Shown: positions 54,155 to 62,329 of the stretch, one piece after another
Layout: the number at the start of each line of letters is the position of its first letter
Numbering within the stretch: position 1 is the first letter of the stretch
NCBI RefSeq assembly: GCF_016107395.1
Contig: NZ_JAAIKO010000008.1
Location: 1 to 64,000, forward strand
Reading direction: 5' to 3'
Length of the DNA stretch: 64,000 nucleotides
Origin: Streptomyces fildesensis
GTDB taxonomy: Bacteria; Actinomycetota; Actinomycetes; Streptomycetales; Streptomycetaceae
Notes under the pieces: generated by a model
The model's input: only the letters and a program-made list of their open reading frames with translations
Databases searched by the model: none
Told to the model about the DNA's origin: nothing
Made by a program: the position numbers and the translations under genes

Positions 54155-54727
54155 TCAGCGCTCGCCGCCTGGCACCCACAGCACGTCGCCGTGCTCCTTG
54201 TTGGCCGTCCGCGCCAGGATGAACAGCAGGTCCGACAGCCGGTTGAGGTACGTCGCGGTGAGCGGGTTCATGATCTCGCCGTACTGCTCCAGCGCCACCC
54301 ACGTCGAGCGCTCCGCGCGCCGGACCACCGTGCAGGCGGCGTGCAGCAGGGCCGCCCCCGCCGTCCCGCCGGGCAGGATGAAGCTGCGGAGCTTCTCCAG
54401 CTCCTCCAGGAAGCGGTCGCAGTCGCCCTCCAGCTTGTCGATGTACGACTGCTCGACGCGCAGCGGCGGGTACTTCGGGTCCTCGGCCACCGGCGTGGCG
54501 AGGTCCGCACCGACATCGAAGAGATCGTTCTGCACTCGGGTGAGGACCGCGGAGACCTCCGCCGGCAGTGAGCCCAGCGCGATGGCCACCCCGATGGCGG
54601 CGTTCGCCTCGTTGGTGTCCGCGTAGGCCGAGATCCGTACATCGGTCTTGGCGGTGCGGCTCATGTCACCGAGGGCGGTCGTGCCGGTGTCCCCGGTGCG
54701 GGTGTAGATGCGCGTCAGATTGACCAT
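54155..54727 (-). CDS. Cob(I)alamin adenosyltransferase (PduO type)
   Basis: 190 residues. Transfers adenosyl from ATP to cob(I)alamin to give coenzyme B12. N-terminal TRTGDTGTTALGD binds ATP, and the central RRAERSTW holds the conserved Arg and Glu. TACGCT (54740-54735 on the minus strand) lies seven bases before the ATG with no ribosome site, so the message is probably leaderless. B12 is also needed by MetH in this window, though in its methyl form. Confidence 0.93.
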   Translation of the reverse strand: MVNLTRIYTRTGDTGTTALGDMSRTAKTDVRISAYADTNEANAAIGVAIALGSLPAEVSAVLTRVQNDLFDVGADLATPVAEDPKYPPLRVEQSYIDKLEGDCDRFLEELEKLRSFILPGGTAGAALLHAACTVVRRAERSTWVALEQYGEIMNPLTATYLNRLSDLLFILARTANKEHGDVLWVPGGER

Positions 54728-54741
54728 ACGGCCGAGCGTAG

Positions 54742-55551
54742 TCACGCACCGGCTCTGGTGAAGACCCGTGTGCCCACCGTCACGGACACCACCGCGAACG
54801 CGACGGCGACCAGCGCGCCCACGCCGACCGTGCCCGTCCAGTAGTCGCCGACGAAGGCGGCCCTGACGGCGTCCACGAGATAGCGGAACGGCACGAAGTG
54901 CGAGACGACGTTCAGCCACTGGGGAGCCAGCGACATCGGGAGCAGCAGGCCGGAGAGCAGCATCGCGGGCATGTTGACGGCGTTGATGACCGGGGCGAAC
55001 TCCTGCGGGGTGTTGACGCGCATCGCGAAGGCGTACGACAGCGAGGCCAGCGAGATCGTCAGCAGCCCGGTGAACAGGAAGCCGACGACCGCGCCCAGGA
55101 CCGGGGTGCGCAGCCCCAGCGCCACCGCGGCCAGCACCAGGACCAGCGACTGGACGAGCAGCAGGAGCACGTCCTTCAGAGTGCGCCCCAGCAGCAGCGC
55201 GAGCCGGCTGACCGGTGTGACCCGCATCCGCTCGACGATCCCGTTCTGCTTCTCGATCAGGATGGCGAATCCGCAGAACGCGGCGCTGAACAGGCCGAGT
55301 TGGATCATCAGGCCGGGTACGAGGGTCTGCCAGGCGTCGCCCTTGCCGCCGAGCGGCAGGTCCCGCAGCAGGGGCCCGAAGAAGAACAGATAGAGCAGCG
55401 GCATGAGCAGACCGAAGACCAGCCCGAGACGGGAGCGCACGGTCTGCCGGAGATAGCGGTTGAAGATCAGCGCGGTGTCGGACAGCAGATGGGAGAGCCG
55501 GGCGGTGGGGCTGGTCGTGGGGGCGGGGGCGGTGACGGTGGTGGACGACAT
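54742..55551 (-). CDS. ABC-2 type transporter permease
   Basis: 269 residues with six membrane helices; the region VPGLMIQLGLFSAAFCGFAILIEKQNGIVERMRVTPVSR is typical of drug-efflux permeases of the DrrB/ABC-2 type. It begins 14 bases after the stop of the ATPase gene. The permease itself appears complete, but its ATPase partner has lost the Walker A motif, so the transporter is probably dead unless another ATPase serves it. Confidence 0.9.
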   Translation of the reverse strand: MSSTTVTAPAPTTSPTARLSHLLSDTALIFNRYLRQTVRSRLGLVFGLLMPLLYLFFFGPLLRDLPLGGKGDAWQTLVPGLMIQLGLFSAAFCGFAILIEKQNGIVERMRVTPVSRLALLLGRTLKDVLLLLVQSLVLVLAAVALGLRTPVLGAVVGFLFTGLLTISLASLSYAFAMRVNTPQEFAPVINAVNMPAMLLSGLLLPMSLAPQWLNVVSHFVPFRYLVDAVRAAFVGDYWTGTVGVGALVAVAFAVVSVTVGTRVFTRAGA

Positions 55552-55565
55552 GGCGGGGCTCCGGA

Positions 55566-56198
55566 TCAGACGGCGACGGGCGTGGTGTCCTGGGGCGCGC
55601 TGCGCCCGGTGATGGCGAGGAACGCGTCCTGCAGCGTCGCGCCGGGCGAGCCGGCGTACTCGGCCTTGAGGGCCCGCGGGGTGCCCTCGGCGACGATCCG
55701 TCCGTGGTCGACGACCACCAGCCGGTCGGCGAGCGCGTCCGCCTCGTCGAGGTAGTGGGTGGTGAGGAAGACCGTCGTGCCGTGCTCGGCGCGGATGGTG
55801 CGCACCAGGTCCCACAGGTCGGCCCGGCTGCCCGGGTCGAGTCCGGTGGTCGGCTCGTCGAGGAAGAGGATCTGCGGCCGGTGGGTGAGTCCCATGGCGA
55901 TGTCCAGCCGGCGGCGCTGACCGCCGGACAGGGCGGCGCACTTGCGGTCGAGCAGCCCGTCGAGGCCGAGTTGGCCGGCGAGCTCCGTGGCGCGGGCGGT
56001 GGCCTCGTCCTTGGCCAGCCGGTACATCCGGCCCTGGGTGACGAGCTCCTCGCGGACCGAGATCGCCGGGTCGACGCCGCCGGCCTGGGCGACGTAGCCG
56101 ATCCGCTCACGCACCCCCGAGGGGTCGCGGGCGAGATCGCGGCCGGCGACCGTGGCGCTGCCGCCGGTGGGGGCGAGGAGCGTGGTGAGCATCCGCAG
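55566..56198 (-). pseudogene. ABC transporter ATPase, 5' end deleted (no Walker A)
   Basis: About 210 C-terminal residues remain. Present: LRMLTTLLAPTGGSATVAG, Q-loop YVAQ, signature LSGGQRRRLD, Walker B ILFLDEPTTGLD, H-loop TTHYLDEADALAD. Missing: everything before LRMLTT, including the P-loop GPNGAGKTT that should come directly before it, about 45 residues. At 56196-56202 the sequence changes into a truncated tetR gene on the other strand. Without the P-loop it cannot bind ATP normally. An internal ATG at 56192 could still start a peptide. Confidence 0.8.
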
Positions 56199-56747
56199 GG
56201 GGTGACGATCGCCGAGATCGCCGACGCGGCCGATGTGTCGGTCAACACCGTCTACAACTACTTCCCCGACAAGGCGGACCTGTTCTTCGACCGGCACGAC
56301 GCGGTCGTGGAGCGGCTCTCCGGCATCGTGCGCGGCCGGCGGCCCGGCGAGTCCGCGGCCGGAGCCGTCGTCCGCGCGCTGCGCGACGAGCTGGTCATGG
56401 TCTCGCCCTCGCTCGGCCTGATCCCCGGTTACGCCGGCTTCATGCGGATCTGCCACTCCTCGCCCACGCTGATGGCCAAGGTCTGGCGGATGCAGAACCT
56501 CGCGCAGGACGACCTGACCCGCACCCTGGAGCGGGAAACCGGCGCGGACCGGGGCGATCTGATGCCCGAACTGGTAGCCGGTCAGATCGCCTGGCTGCAG
56601 AACACGGTGATGCGCGGCATCGGCCGCGCGATGGCCGACGGCGGCGAGCCCAACGAGGTCTCGCGGGCGGTTCTGGTCAAACTGGACGCCATGGAAGCCC
56701 TGCTGAGCGACGAGATCCTCAACTATGCGACGAAAGACACAGAGTGA
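56199..56747 (+). pseudogene. TetR-family regulator, 5' end deleted
   Basis: The reading frame begins at GTG 56202 inside the helix-turn-helix: VTIAEIADAADVSVNTVYNYFPDK. TetR proteins normally have 30-40 residues before this point, including the first helix, and none remain. The ligand domain to the C terminus (about 150 residues) is intact. The junction is the same as that of the divergent ATPase, so one deletion removed both 5' ends and the shared promoter. The regulator presumably once controlled the transporter. Confidence 0.75.
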
Positions 56748-56827
56748 CCCGCCTCTCTTCCTACTGCGCCGGGGTGTGAGCGGGCGTTAAGGTCCGGCCA
56801 GAATCCCCGAACGTAAAGGTGTGTGTC

Positions 56828-57676
56828 GTGGCGAAGAAGCTCGCCGTCATCGGAGCCGGTCTCATGGGCTCCGGCATCGCCCAGGTATCGGCGGCAGCCG
56901 GTTACGACGTGGTGCTGCGTGACGTCACGGACGAGGCGCTCGCCCGCGGTCTGAGCGGTATCCAGGCCTCGTACGGGAAGTTCGTCGCCAAGGGGAAGAT
57001 GACCGCCGAGGACGCCGAGGCGGCGCTCGCCCGGATCACCGCCACCACCGAGCTGGAAGCCGTCGCCGACGCCGACATCGTCGTCGAGGCGGTGTTCGAG
57101 AAGATCGAGGTCAAGCAGGAGATCTTCCGGGCGCTCGACAAGATCGCCCGGCAGGACGCCATCCTCGCCTCCAACACCTCCGCCATCCCGATCACCAAGA
57201 TCGCGGCGGTCACGGAGCGCCCGGAGCGCGTCGTCGGCACCCATTTCTTCTCGCCGGTACCGCTGATGCAGCTGTGCGAACTCGTGCGCGGCTACAAGAC
57301 CAGTGACGAGACGCTGGCCGCCGCCAAGGCCTTCGCCGAGGAGATCGGCAAGACCTGCATCGTCGTCAACCGCGATGTGGCGGGCTTCGTCACCACCCGG
57401 CTGATCTCGGCGCTCGTCGTCGAGGCGGCCAAGCTCTACGAGTCCGGGGTCGCGTCGGCCGAGGACATCGACATCGCCTGCAAGCTCGGCTTCGGCCACG
57501 CGATGGGTCCGCTGACCACCGCGGACATGACCGGCGTCGACATCCTGCTGCACGCCACCGGCAACATCTACGCCGAGTCGCAGGACGAGAAGTTCGCCGC
57601 ACCGGAGATCATGCGCCGCATGGTCGACGCCGGCGATCTGGGCCGGAAGAGCGGACAGGGCTTCTACACGTACTAA
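56828..57676 (+). CDS. 3-Hydroxybutyryl-CoA dehydrogenase
   Basis: 282 residues. NAD(P) site VIGAGLMGSGIAQ, catalytic serine in SNTSA, catalytic His in GTHFFSPVPLM, and the C-terminal helical domain with DVAGFVTTRL and GFGHAMGPL. Oxidises or forms 3-hydroxyacyl-CoA in fatty acid and butyrate metabolism; in streptomycetes also a source of butyryl-CoA for polyketides. GTG 56828 has AAAGG eight bases upstream; other GTGs lie a few codons before. Confidence 0.92.
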   Translation: MAKKLAVIGAGLMGSGIAQVSAAAGYDVVLRDVTDEALARGLSGIQASYGKFVAKGKMTAEDAEAALARITATTELEAVADADIVVEAVFEKIEVKQEIFRALDKIARQDAILASNTSAIPITKIAAVTERPERVVGTHFFSPVPLMQLCELVRGYKTSDETLAAAKAFAEEIGKTCIVVNRDVAGFVTTRLISALVVEAAKLYESGVASAEDIDIACKLGFGHAMGPLTTADMTGVDILLHATGNIYAESQDEKFAAPEIMRRMVDAGDLGRKSGQGFYTY

Positions 57677-57681
57677 CCCTT

Positions 57682-57699
57682 TTCACTCCCAGGAGTGAA
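57682..57699. terminator. Small perfect palindrome after the dehydrogenase gene
   Basis: TTCACTCC-CA-GGAGTGAA, eight base pairs with a two-base spacer, six bases after the stop codon. Preceded by CCCTTT and followed by TTCGG. Either a weak terminator or a protein-binding site for the STAS gene downstream. Confidence 0.4.
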
Positions 57700-57806
57700 T
57701 TCGGTATCGGTTCGCTCACAGACGGCAACGTTTATATGCGACGAACCGTCAGTTGTGGTGAGCCATCGCGGAACCCATCACACCATCACTCCAACGGGAG
57801 CGATTT

Positions 57807-58106
57807 ATGCATATCCAGGGCGACCATGCCGAGCTGGTCGTCGGAGGCCGTCTCGACGTCCGCAGCGCGGCGGACGCCCGTACCGTCCTGCACACCGCCG
57901 TGGACTCCGGTTGCGGCGATCTTGTGCTGGACCTGACAGCATTGGATTCGTGGGACGCCGCGGGGCTGGGCGTGATCATGGGAGCGCACCGAAGGGCGGG
58001 CCGGGTCAACCGACGGCTCGTGCTGCGGGGCGTTCCGCCACAGATGCAGCGGCTGCTCGTAGCCACACGACTGCACCGAATCCTGGCGATCGAGGCTGAA
58101 AGGTGA
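57807..58106 (+). CDS. STAS-domain protein (anti-sigma factor antagonist fold) without the usual serine
   Basis: 99 residues, a single STAS domain: LVVGGRLDVRSAADARTVLH, LVLDLTALDSWDAAGLGVIMGAHRRAG. In SpoIIAA-type antagonists the loop reads D-S-S-G and the first Ser is phosphorylated by the anti-sigma kinase; here it is Asp50-Ala51-Ala52-Gly53. Ser48 is nearby but three residues off. So this protein is either constitutively in the unphosphorylated-like state or does not act in a partner switch at all. GGGAG upstream of the ATG. Confidence 0.88.
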   Translation: MHIQGDHAELVVGGRLDVRSAADARTVLHTAVDSGCGDLVLDLTALDSWDAAGLGVIMGAHRRAGRVNRRLVLRGVPPQMQRLLVATRLHRILAIEAER

Positions 58107-58202
58107 TGTAAGGGGAGCGCAACGCCCCTGCCCTTCGGCAATACTGTCCGGGGCTTTAGAGTTCGGTTTCCGGCCTGCCACTCGGTGGGTCGAGGAGGGG
58201 AA

Positions 58203-58238
58203 CCGGACCGGTCCGGCTAAGCGGACTACGGTGGTCCG
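58203..58238. promoter_or_regulatory. GGAC/GTCC palindromes before the large ATPase gene
   Basis: CCGGACCGGTCCGG at 58203-58216 is a perfect 14-base palindrome. CGGAC (58222-58226) and GTCCG (58234-58238) follow in inverse orientation around TACGGT, a possible -10 box. The repeated GGAC/GTCC arms suggest an operator over the promoter. The remainder of the 171-base gap shows nothing else. Confidence 0.4.
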
Positions 58239-58277
58239 ACACGACCCCGTACGCGACGCATATGGGGGGCGGAAACA

Positions 58278-60917
58278 ATGGACCCACACTCCGGTCGACC
58301 AGACGATCTCGCGGTACCAGAGCCCGAGACGGGTGCCGCCGACGAGACCATGGCGCTGGCGCGCATACCGCGCCCGCCGCGCGAGCCTGCCCCCGTCTTC
58401 GGCGGGGAGACCCTGTGGCCCGAAGGGGACCCGGGTCGCCCCGGTCCCGCCCGGGTCGTCCAGGTGGTCGCCGGCGACTTCCTGCTCACCGTCAACCCGG
58501 TGGACGGCAGCGAGGTCGCGCAGTGCCCGCCGGAGGAGCGGCGCGCTCCCGCGCGCCGCACCCCGCAGGACCGGCTGCGGCAGGCGAAGGACCGCCGCCC
58601 GCAGCTGCCCCCGGGCCCGCGTGCGCCCGAGCTGCCGCTGCTGGAGCGCGAAGAGGAACGGGAGCGGCTCGTCCGGTTGCTCGCCCGCGGCCGCTCCGTG
58701 CGGGTCACCGGCCCCTCCGGCGCCGGCCGCAGTTCGCTGCTGGACGTCGTCGCCGACGCCTGCGCCGACCTCGCGCCCGACGGGATACTGCGGCTGTCCG
58801 GCTACCGCCGCACCTCCGCCGACCTGCTGCAGGACCTCTTCTCCCTCGTCTACGAGGTCGACGGGTACCGCCCCGACCGCCCGCGGCTCCTGGAGCTGCT
58901 GAGCGACGTCGGCGCGATCGTCGTCCTGGACGACCTGGAATTCGGCGGCGCCGCGCTCGAAGAGCTGCTGAACGCCGTGCCGGAGTGCGCCTTCCTGATC
59001 ACCGCGACCCCGGACGTCGCCGCCCCCGCGTCCGACTCGCTGATCGAAGAGGTCTTCCTGCCCGGCCTCACCCGCGTCGCGTGCCTGGCTCTGCTGGAGC
59101 ACGTCGTGGAGCGCCCGCTCGACGAGGAGGAGGCCGCCTGGGCGGCAGACCTGTGGTTCGAGTCCGAGGGTCTGCCGCTGCGTTTCTTCCAGGCCGGTGC
59201 GCTGCTGCGGCAGCGCGACGTCCTGCGCAACCCGATCGAGGCCGAGCAGGAGTGGGACGACTCGGTCTGGACCTCGGGCTCAGGGCCCGAGGCCGACGGC
59301 CCGTTCGACGCCGAGCCCGCCGGTCGTATACCGCTGCCGTCGCTCGCCGAGAGCGCCGCGCCCGCCGAACTGCTCGCGTCCCGGCTGAGCGAGGCGGCCC
59401 AGCAGGCGCTGGACTTCGCCGTCGCGCTCGACGGCGAATGCCCGCACCCTTCGCACCTGCCCGCGCTCGTGGGCGACACCCACGGTGACGCCGCGCTCGG
59501 CGAGATAGCCGCCTGCGGCCTCGCCGTCCCCGTCGCCTCGCACTACCGGCTCGCCGCCGGGGTGCGTCAGCAGCTGTCCGTAGGACTCTCCACGGAGGCG
59601 GAGGACACCGCCCTCGCCCTCGCCGCGGCCCAGCACTACGCCTGGTGGGCGGGCCACCCCTCGGTCGCCCCCGAGCGGGCCGCCACCGAGGCCGAGGCGA
59701 TCCTCGCCGCGATGGCCGCCTGCCGCGACGCCGGACACCCCAGCAACGCCGTCCTCCTCGCCCGCACCGCGGCCCCCGCGTTCGCCGGCGCGCTGCACTG
59801 GAGCGCCTGGGAGCGGGCACTGCGGATCGGGCAGGAATCGGCCCGGCTGGCCGGGGAAGTGGCCGAAGAGGCGTACTTCCATCACGAGTTGGGCGTCCTC
59901 GCGCTCTGCACCGGCAGCCTCGACCGGGCCCGGGCCGAGCTGGAGGCCTCCATAGCCCTGCGCGGGGCGCTCGCCGACCGCCAGGGCACCCTGGTGGGCC
60001 GCAGGACCCTTGCGCTCGTCAACGACCGTTCCAGCGGCTCCGTGGCGCTCACGCTGCCGGGCGCCGGCCTGGAGATACCCGGCGCCGGCCCGGACTCGCA
60101 CCTCACGGCGTCCGCCGCGCCCGGCCGCGATTCCTACGAACCGCCCGTCACGGTCATCAGCAAGCGGCTCGCCGCGGGCGGCCCGCCGGCCCGCAGGACC
60201 GCACGGACCGTCTTCGGAAACTCCCGCCGCAACCTCCTCGCCGCGGGCGCGGGCGCCGCACTGGCGGCGATCATCGGCACGGTCGTCACGCTCGGCACCT
60301 CGGCGGGCAGCAGCGAGAACCGCAACGTGCCGAACAACGTGAAGCCGGTCGAGTCCGCCCAACCGGACGACCAGAACGCGGGCCTCCCCGCCGACCAGCA
60401 GACCTCCGACGGCACCACGTCGACGAAACCGGGCACCCCGACCACGGGCACCGCCCCGACGACCCCGGGCGGAGCGCCCGCTACGTCGGGCAAGCCGGGT
60501 ACGGGCAAGCCGGGTACGGGCAAGCCGAGCACCCCGGGGTCGGGCGGCACCAGCGGATCGTCCTCCAGCGGGACGGGCGGTACCTCCGGCGCTGCCGGCG
60601 GGGCCGCAGGGGGAGGCACGTCGACAGGTGCGACCGGCGGCACCTCGTCCGGCACTTCGACCGGGACCAGCACGGGAACGAGCACCGGCACCTCGACCGG
60701 AACGTCGACCGGGACCAGCACGGGAACGAGCACCGGCACCTCGACCGGCACGTCGACCGGGACCACCACAGGTACGACCGGTGATCCCACCGGCGGCACC
60801 TCCACCGGGACCACCACGGGTACGACGGGTGACCCCACCGGCGGCACGTCGACCGGGACCACCACAGGTACGACCGGTGACCCCACCGGCGGCACCTCCA
60901 CCGGCACTGGCGGCTAG
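58278..60917 (+). CDS. Large ATPase-like protein with membrane helix and Thr/Gly/Ser repeat tail
   Basis: 879 residues. N-terminal disordered Pro-rich part (1-120); an AAA/STAND-like NTPase (about 121-345) with P-loop GPSGAGRSS, in which Arg151 replaces the usual Lys, and Walker B IVVLDDLEF; a helical region with TPR-like character (about 395-600); one membrane helix (about 652-673); then about 200 outside residues of low complexity, ending in Thr-Gly-Ser repeats built from five 48-bp units. NTPase inside, repeat tail outside, crossing the envelope once near the C terminus. Relatives follow the STAS gene in streptomycetes, but no function is known to me. With Arg for Lys, ATP hydrolysis is doubtful. 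Confidence 0.8.
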   Translation: MDPHSGRPDDLAVPEPETGAADETMALARIPRPPREPAPVFGGETLWPEGDPGRPGPARVVQVVAGDFLLTVNPVDGSEVAQCPPEERRAPARRTPQDRLRQAKDRRPQLPPGPRAPELPLLEREEERERLVRLLARGRSVRVTGPSGAGRSSLLDVVADACADLAPDGILRLSGYRRTSADLLQDLFSLVYEVDGYRPDRPRLLELLSDVGAIVVLDDLEFGGAALEELLNAVPECAFLITATPDVAAPASDSLIEEVFLPGLTRVACLALLEHVVERPLDEEEAAWAADLWFESEGLPLRFFQAGALLRQRDVLRNPIEAEQEWDDSVWTSGSGPEADGPFDAEPAGRIPLPSLAESAAPAELLASRLSEAAQQALDFAVALDGECPHPSHLPALVGDTHGDAALGEIAACGLAVPVASHYRLAAGVRQQLSVGLSTEAEDTALALAAAQHYAWWAGHPSVAPERAATEAEAILAAMAACRDAGHPSNAVLLARTAAPAFAGALHWSAWERALRIGQESARLAGEVAEEAYFHHELGVLALCTGSLDRARAELEASIALRGALADRQGTLVGRRTLALVNDRSSGSVALTLPGAGLEIPGAGPDSHLTASAAPGRDSYEPPVTVISKRLAAGGPPARRTARTVFGNSRRNLLAAGAGAALAAIIGTVVTLGTSAGSSENRNVPNNVKPVESAQPDDQNAGLPADQQTSDGTTSTKPGTPTTGTAPTTPGGAPATSGKPGTGKPGTGKPSTPGSGGTSGSSSSGTGGTSGAAGGAAGGGTSTGATGGTSSGTSTGTSTGTSTGTSTGTSTGTSTGTSTGTSTGTSTGTTTGTTGDPTGGTSTGTTTGTTGDPTGGTSTGTTTGTTGDPTGGTSTGTGG
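60663..60902 (+). repeat. Five tandem 48-base repeats in coding sequence
   Basis: Two units starting GGGACCAGCACGGGAACGAG (60663, 60711) are followed, in exact register, by three starting GGGACCACCAC (60759, 60807, 60855). The first type encodes GTSTGTS-like and the second TGTTTGTTGDPTGGTS-like sequence. Units differ by only a few bases, so copy number should vary between strains. Confidence 0.9.
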
Positions 60918-60930
60918 GACGTAACGCGAA

Positions 60931-60966
60931 GGCCCCGGCCCCCGGACGTTCGCCCGGGTCGGGGCC
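60931..60966 (+). terminator. Terminator after the large ATPase gene
   Basis: GGCCCCG (60931-60937) pairs with CGGGGCC (60960-60966), with a GC-rich inner stem. It lies between convergent genes and has no T-tract; it may serve both. Confidence 0.6.
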
Positions 60967-61010
60967 CAGCGCGCCTAGCGTGATCCGCTCGTGAGCGGAA
61001 CGGCCTGCGA

Positions 61011-61673
61011 TCAGAACAGGCGGAGTTTGTCGTCCTCGATGCCGCGCATCGCGTCGTAGTCCAGGACGACGCAGCCGATGCCGCGGTCGGTGGCCAGGAC
61101 GCGGGCCTGGGGCTTGATTTCCTGGGCGGCGAAGACCCCCTTCACCGGGGCGAGGTGCGGGTCGCGGTTCAGGAGTTCGAGGTAGCGGGTGAGCTGCTCG
61201 ACGCCGTCGATGTCACCGCGCCGCTTGAGCTCGACCGCGACCGTGACGCCTTCGGCGTCCCGGCAGAGGATGTCGACCGGGCCGATCGCCGTCATGTACT
61301 CGCGCCGGATCAGGGTCCAGCCCGCACCCAGTACTTCCATGCGATCCGCGAGCAGCTCCTGGAGGTGGGCCTCGACGCCGTCCTTGATGAGACCGGGGTC
61401 GATCCCGAGCTCGTGCGAGGAGTCGTGGAGGACCTCCTCGATGGTGATGATCAGCTGCTCACCGGCCTTGTTCACCACCGTCCAGACACCGTCGTCGCCC
61501 ACCTTGAGGGTGCACGGCGGGGACATCCAGTTGAGCGGCTTGTAGGCGCGGTCATCGGCGTGGATGGAGACCGAACCGTCAGCCTTCACGAGGAGCAGAC
61601 GGGTCGCCGACGGAAGGTGGGCGGAGAGCTTGCCCGCGTAGTCCACGGAGCAGCGGGCAATGACGAGGCGCAT
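61011..61673 (-). CDS. nucS: Endonuclease NucS (non-canonical mismatch repair)
   Basis: 220 residues. N-terminal domain [24 protein letters not shown]-terminal RecB-like nuclease with [12 protein letters not shown] and VAVELKRRG, and a terminal DDKLRLF that resembles the beta-clamp-binding tail. Actinobacteria lack MutS/MutL and use NucS to cut mismatched DNA. The start is ATG 61673; a TTG three codons before is possible. TAGCGT (61687-61682 on the minus strand) is eight bases before the ATG, pointing to a leaderless message. Confidence 0.95.
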   Translation of the reverse strand: MRLVIARCSVDYAGKLSAHLPSATRLLLVKADGSVSIHADDRAYKPLNWMSPPCTLKVGDDGVWTVVNKAGEQLIITIEEVLHDSSHELGIDPGLIKDGVEAHLQELLADRMEVLGAGWTLIRREYMTAIGPVDILCRDAEGVTVAVELKRRGDIDGVEQLTRYLELLNRDPHLAPVKGVFAAQEIKPQARVLATDRGIGCVVLDYDAMRGIEDDKLRLF

Positions 61674-61897
61674 GGTGGGCAACGCTACTCGACGCCCCGC
61701 CCCGTGCGCGATTCGCCCTCAAGAGGAGGGTCCGGGCGACTGTTGAAAATTGGCCGGTTGTGGGCGCTACCTCCTGGTGCGCCAGGACCGTGCCGCCTAC
61801 CGTTGTATGTGGAAGCCGTCGTGCGGGAGAAGCTCGGCCGGTTTCCGGTCCATGTCCGTCTGGCCCCGCACATCGCGGGGTCACGAGAGGAGTACCC

Positions 61898-62290
61898 ATG
61901 TCGCTCGACGTCTCACCGGCCCTCCTCGAACAGGCCGAGCGAGGCGAGGTCGACGAGAAGGAATTCGTCGACTGCGTCCGGACCTCCCTGCCGTACGCAT
62001 GGGAGATGATCAGTTCACTGGTGGCGCAACTCAAGGTTGACGGTGGTTCCTTCGCCGACAACCAGGTGCCGCCGCCGGACGAACAGGCGCGCGGTCAACT
62101 GCTGCGCGCGCTGGCGAGTGACGCGATACGCGGTGCCCTGCAGCGCCATTTCGGGGTCCGACTCGCGTTCCAGAACTGCCACCGGGTAGCGGTTTTCCCG
62201 CTCGACCCGGCCGTTGACGGGAGTTACGGGAAGTTTACATCCGTTCGCTCCCAACTGCTCAACCAGTCACCGGAGTTCAGGGACTGCTGA
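61898..62290 (+). CDS. SCO5389 family protein, unknown function
   Basis: 130 residues from an ATG preceded by GAGGAG. Soluble, acidic N terminus MSLDVSPALLEQAERGEVDEKEFVDCVRTSLPYAWE, a central stretch PPPDEQARGQLLRALASDAIRGALQRHFG and a basic end. I recognise it as a protein conserved beside nucS in streptomycetes, without known activity. Confidence 0.78.
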   Translation: MSLDVSPALLEQAERGEVDEKEFVDCVRTSLPYAWEMISSLVAQLKVDGGSFADNQVPPPDEQARGQLLRALASDAIRGALQRHFGVRLAFQNCHRVAVFPLDPAVDGSYGKFTSVRSQLLNQSPEFRDC

Positions 62291-62329
62291 TCCTCGTGTG
62301 ACAGCGGTTCACGTGCTCCCGCCTCCGGT

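Noticed and set aside
60663..60902. Regular 48-base repeats as a CRISPR array
   Set aside because: The units are contiguous without spacers and are in-frame coding sequence; no cas genes are near.
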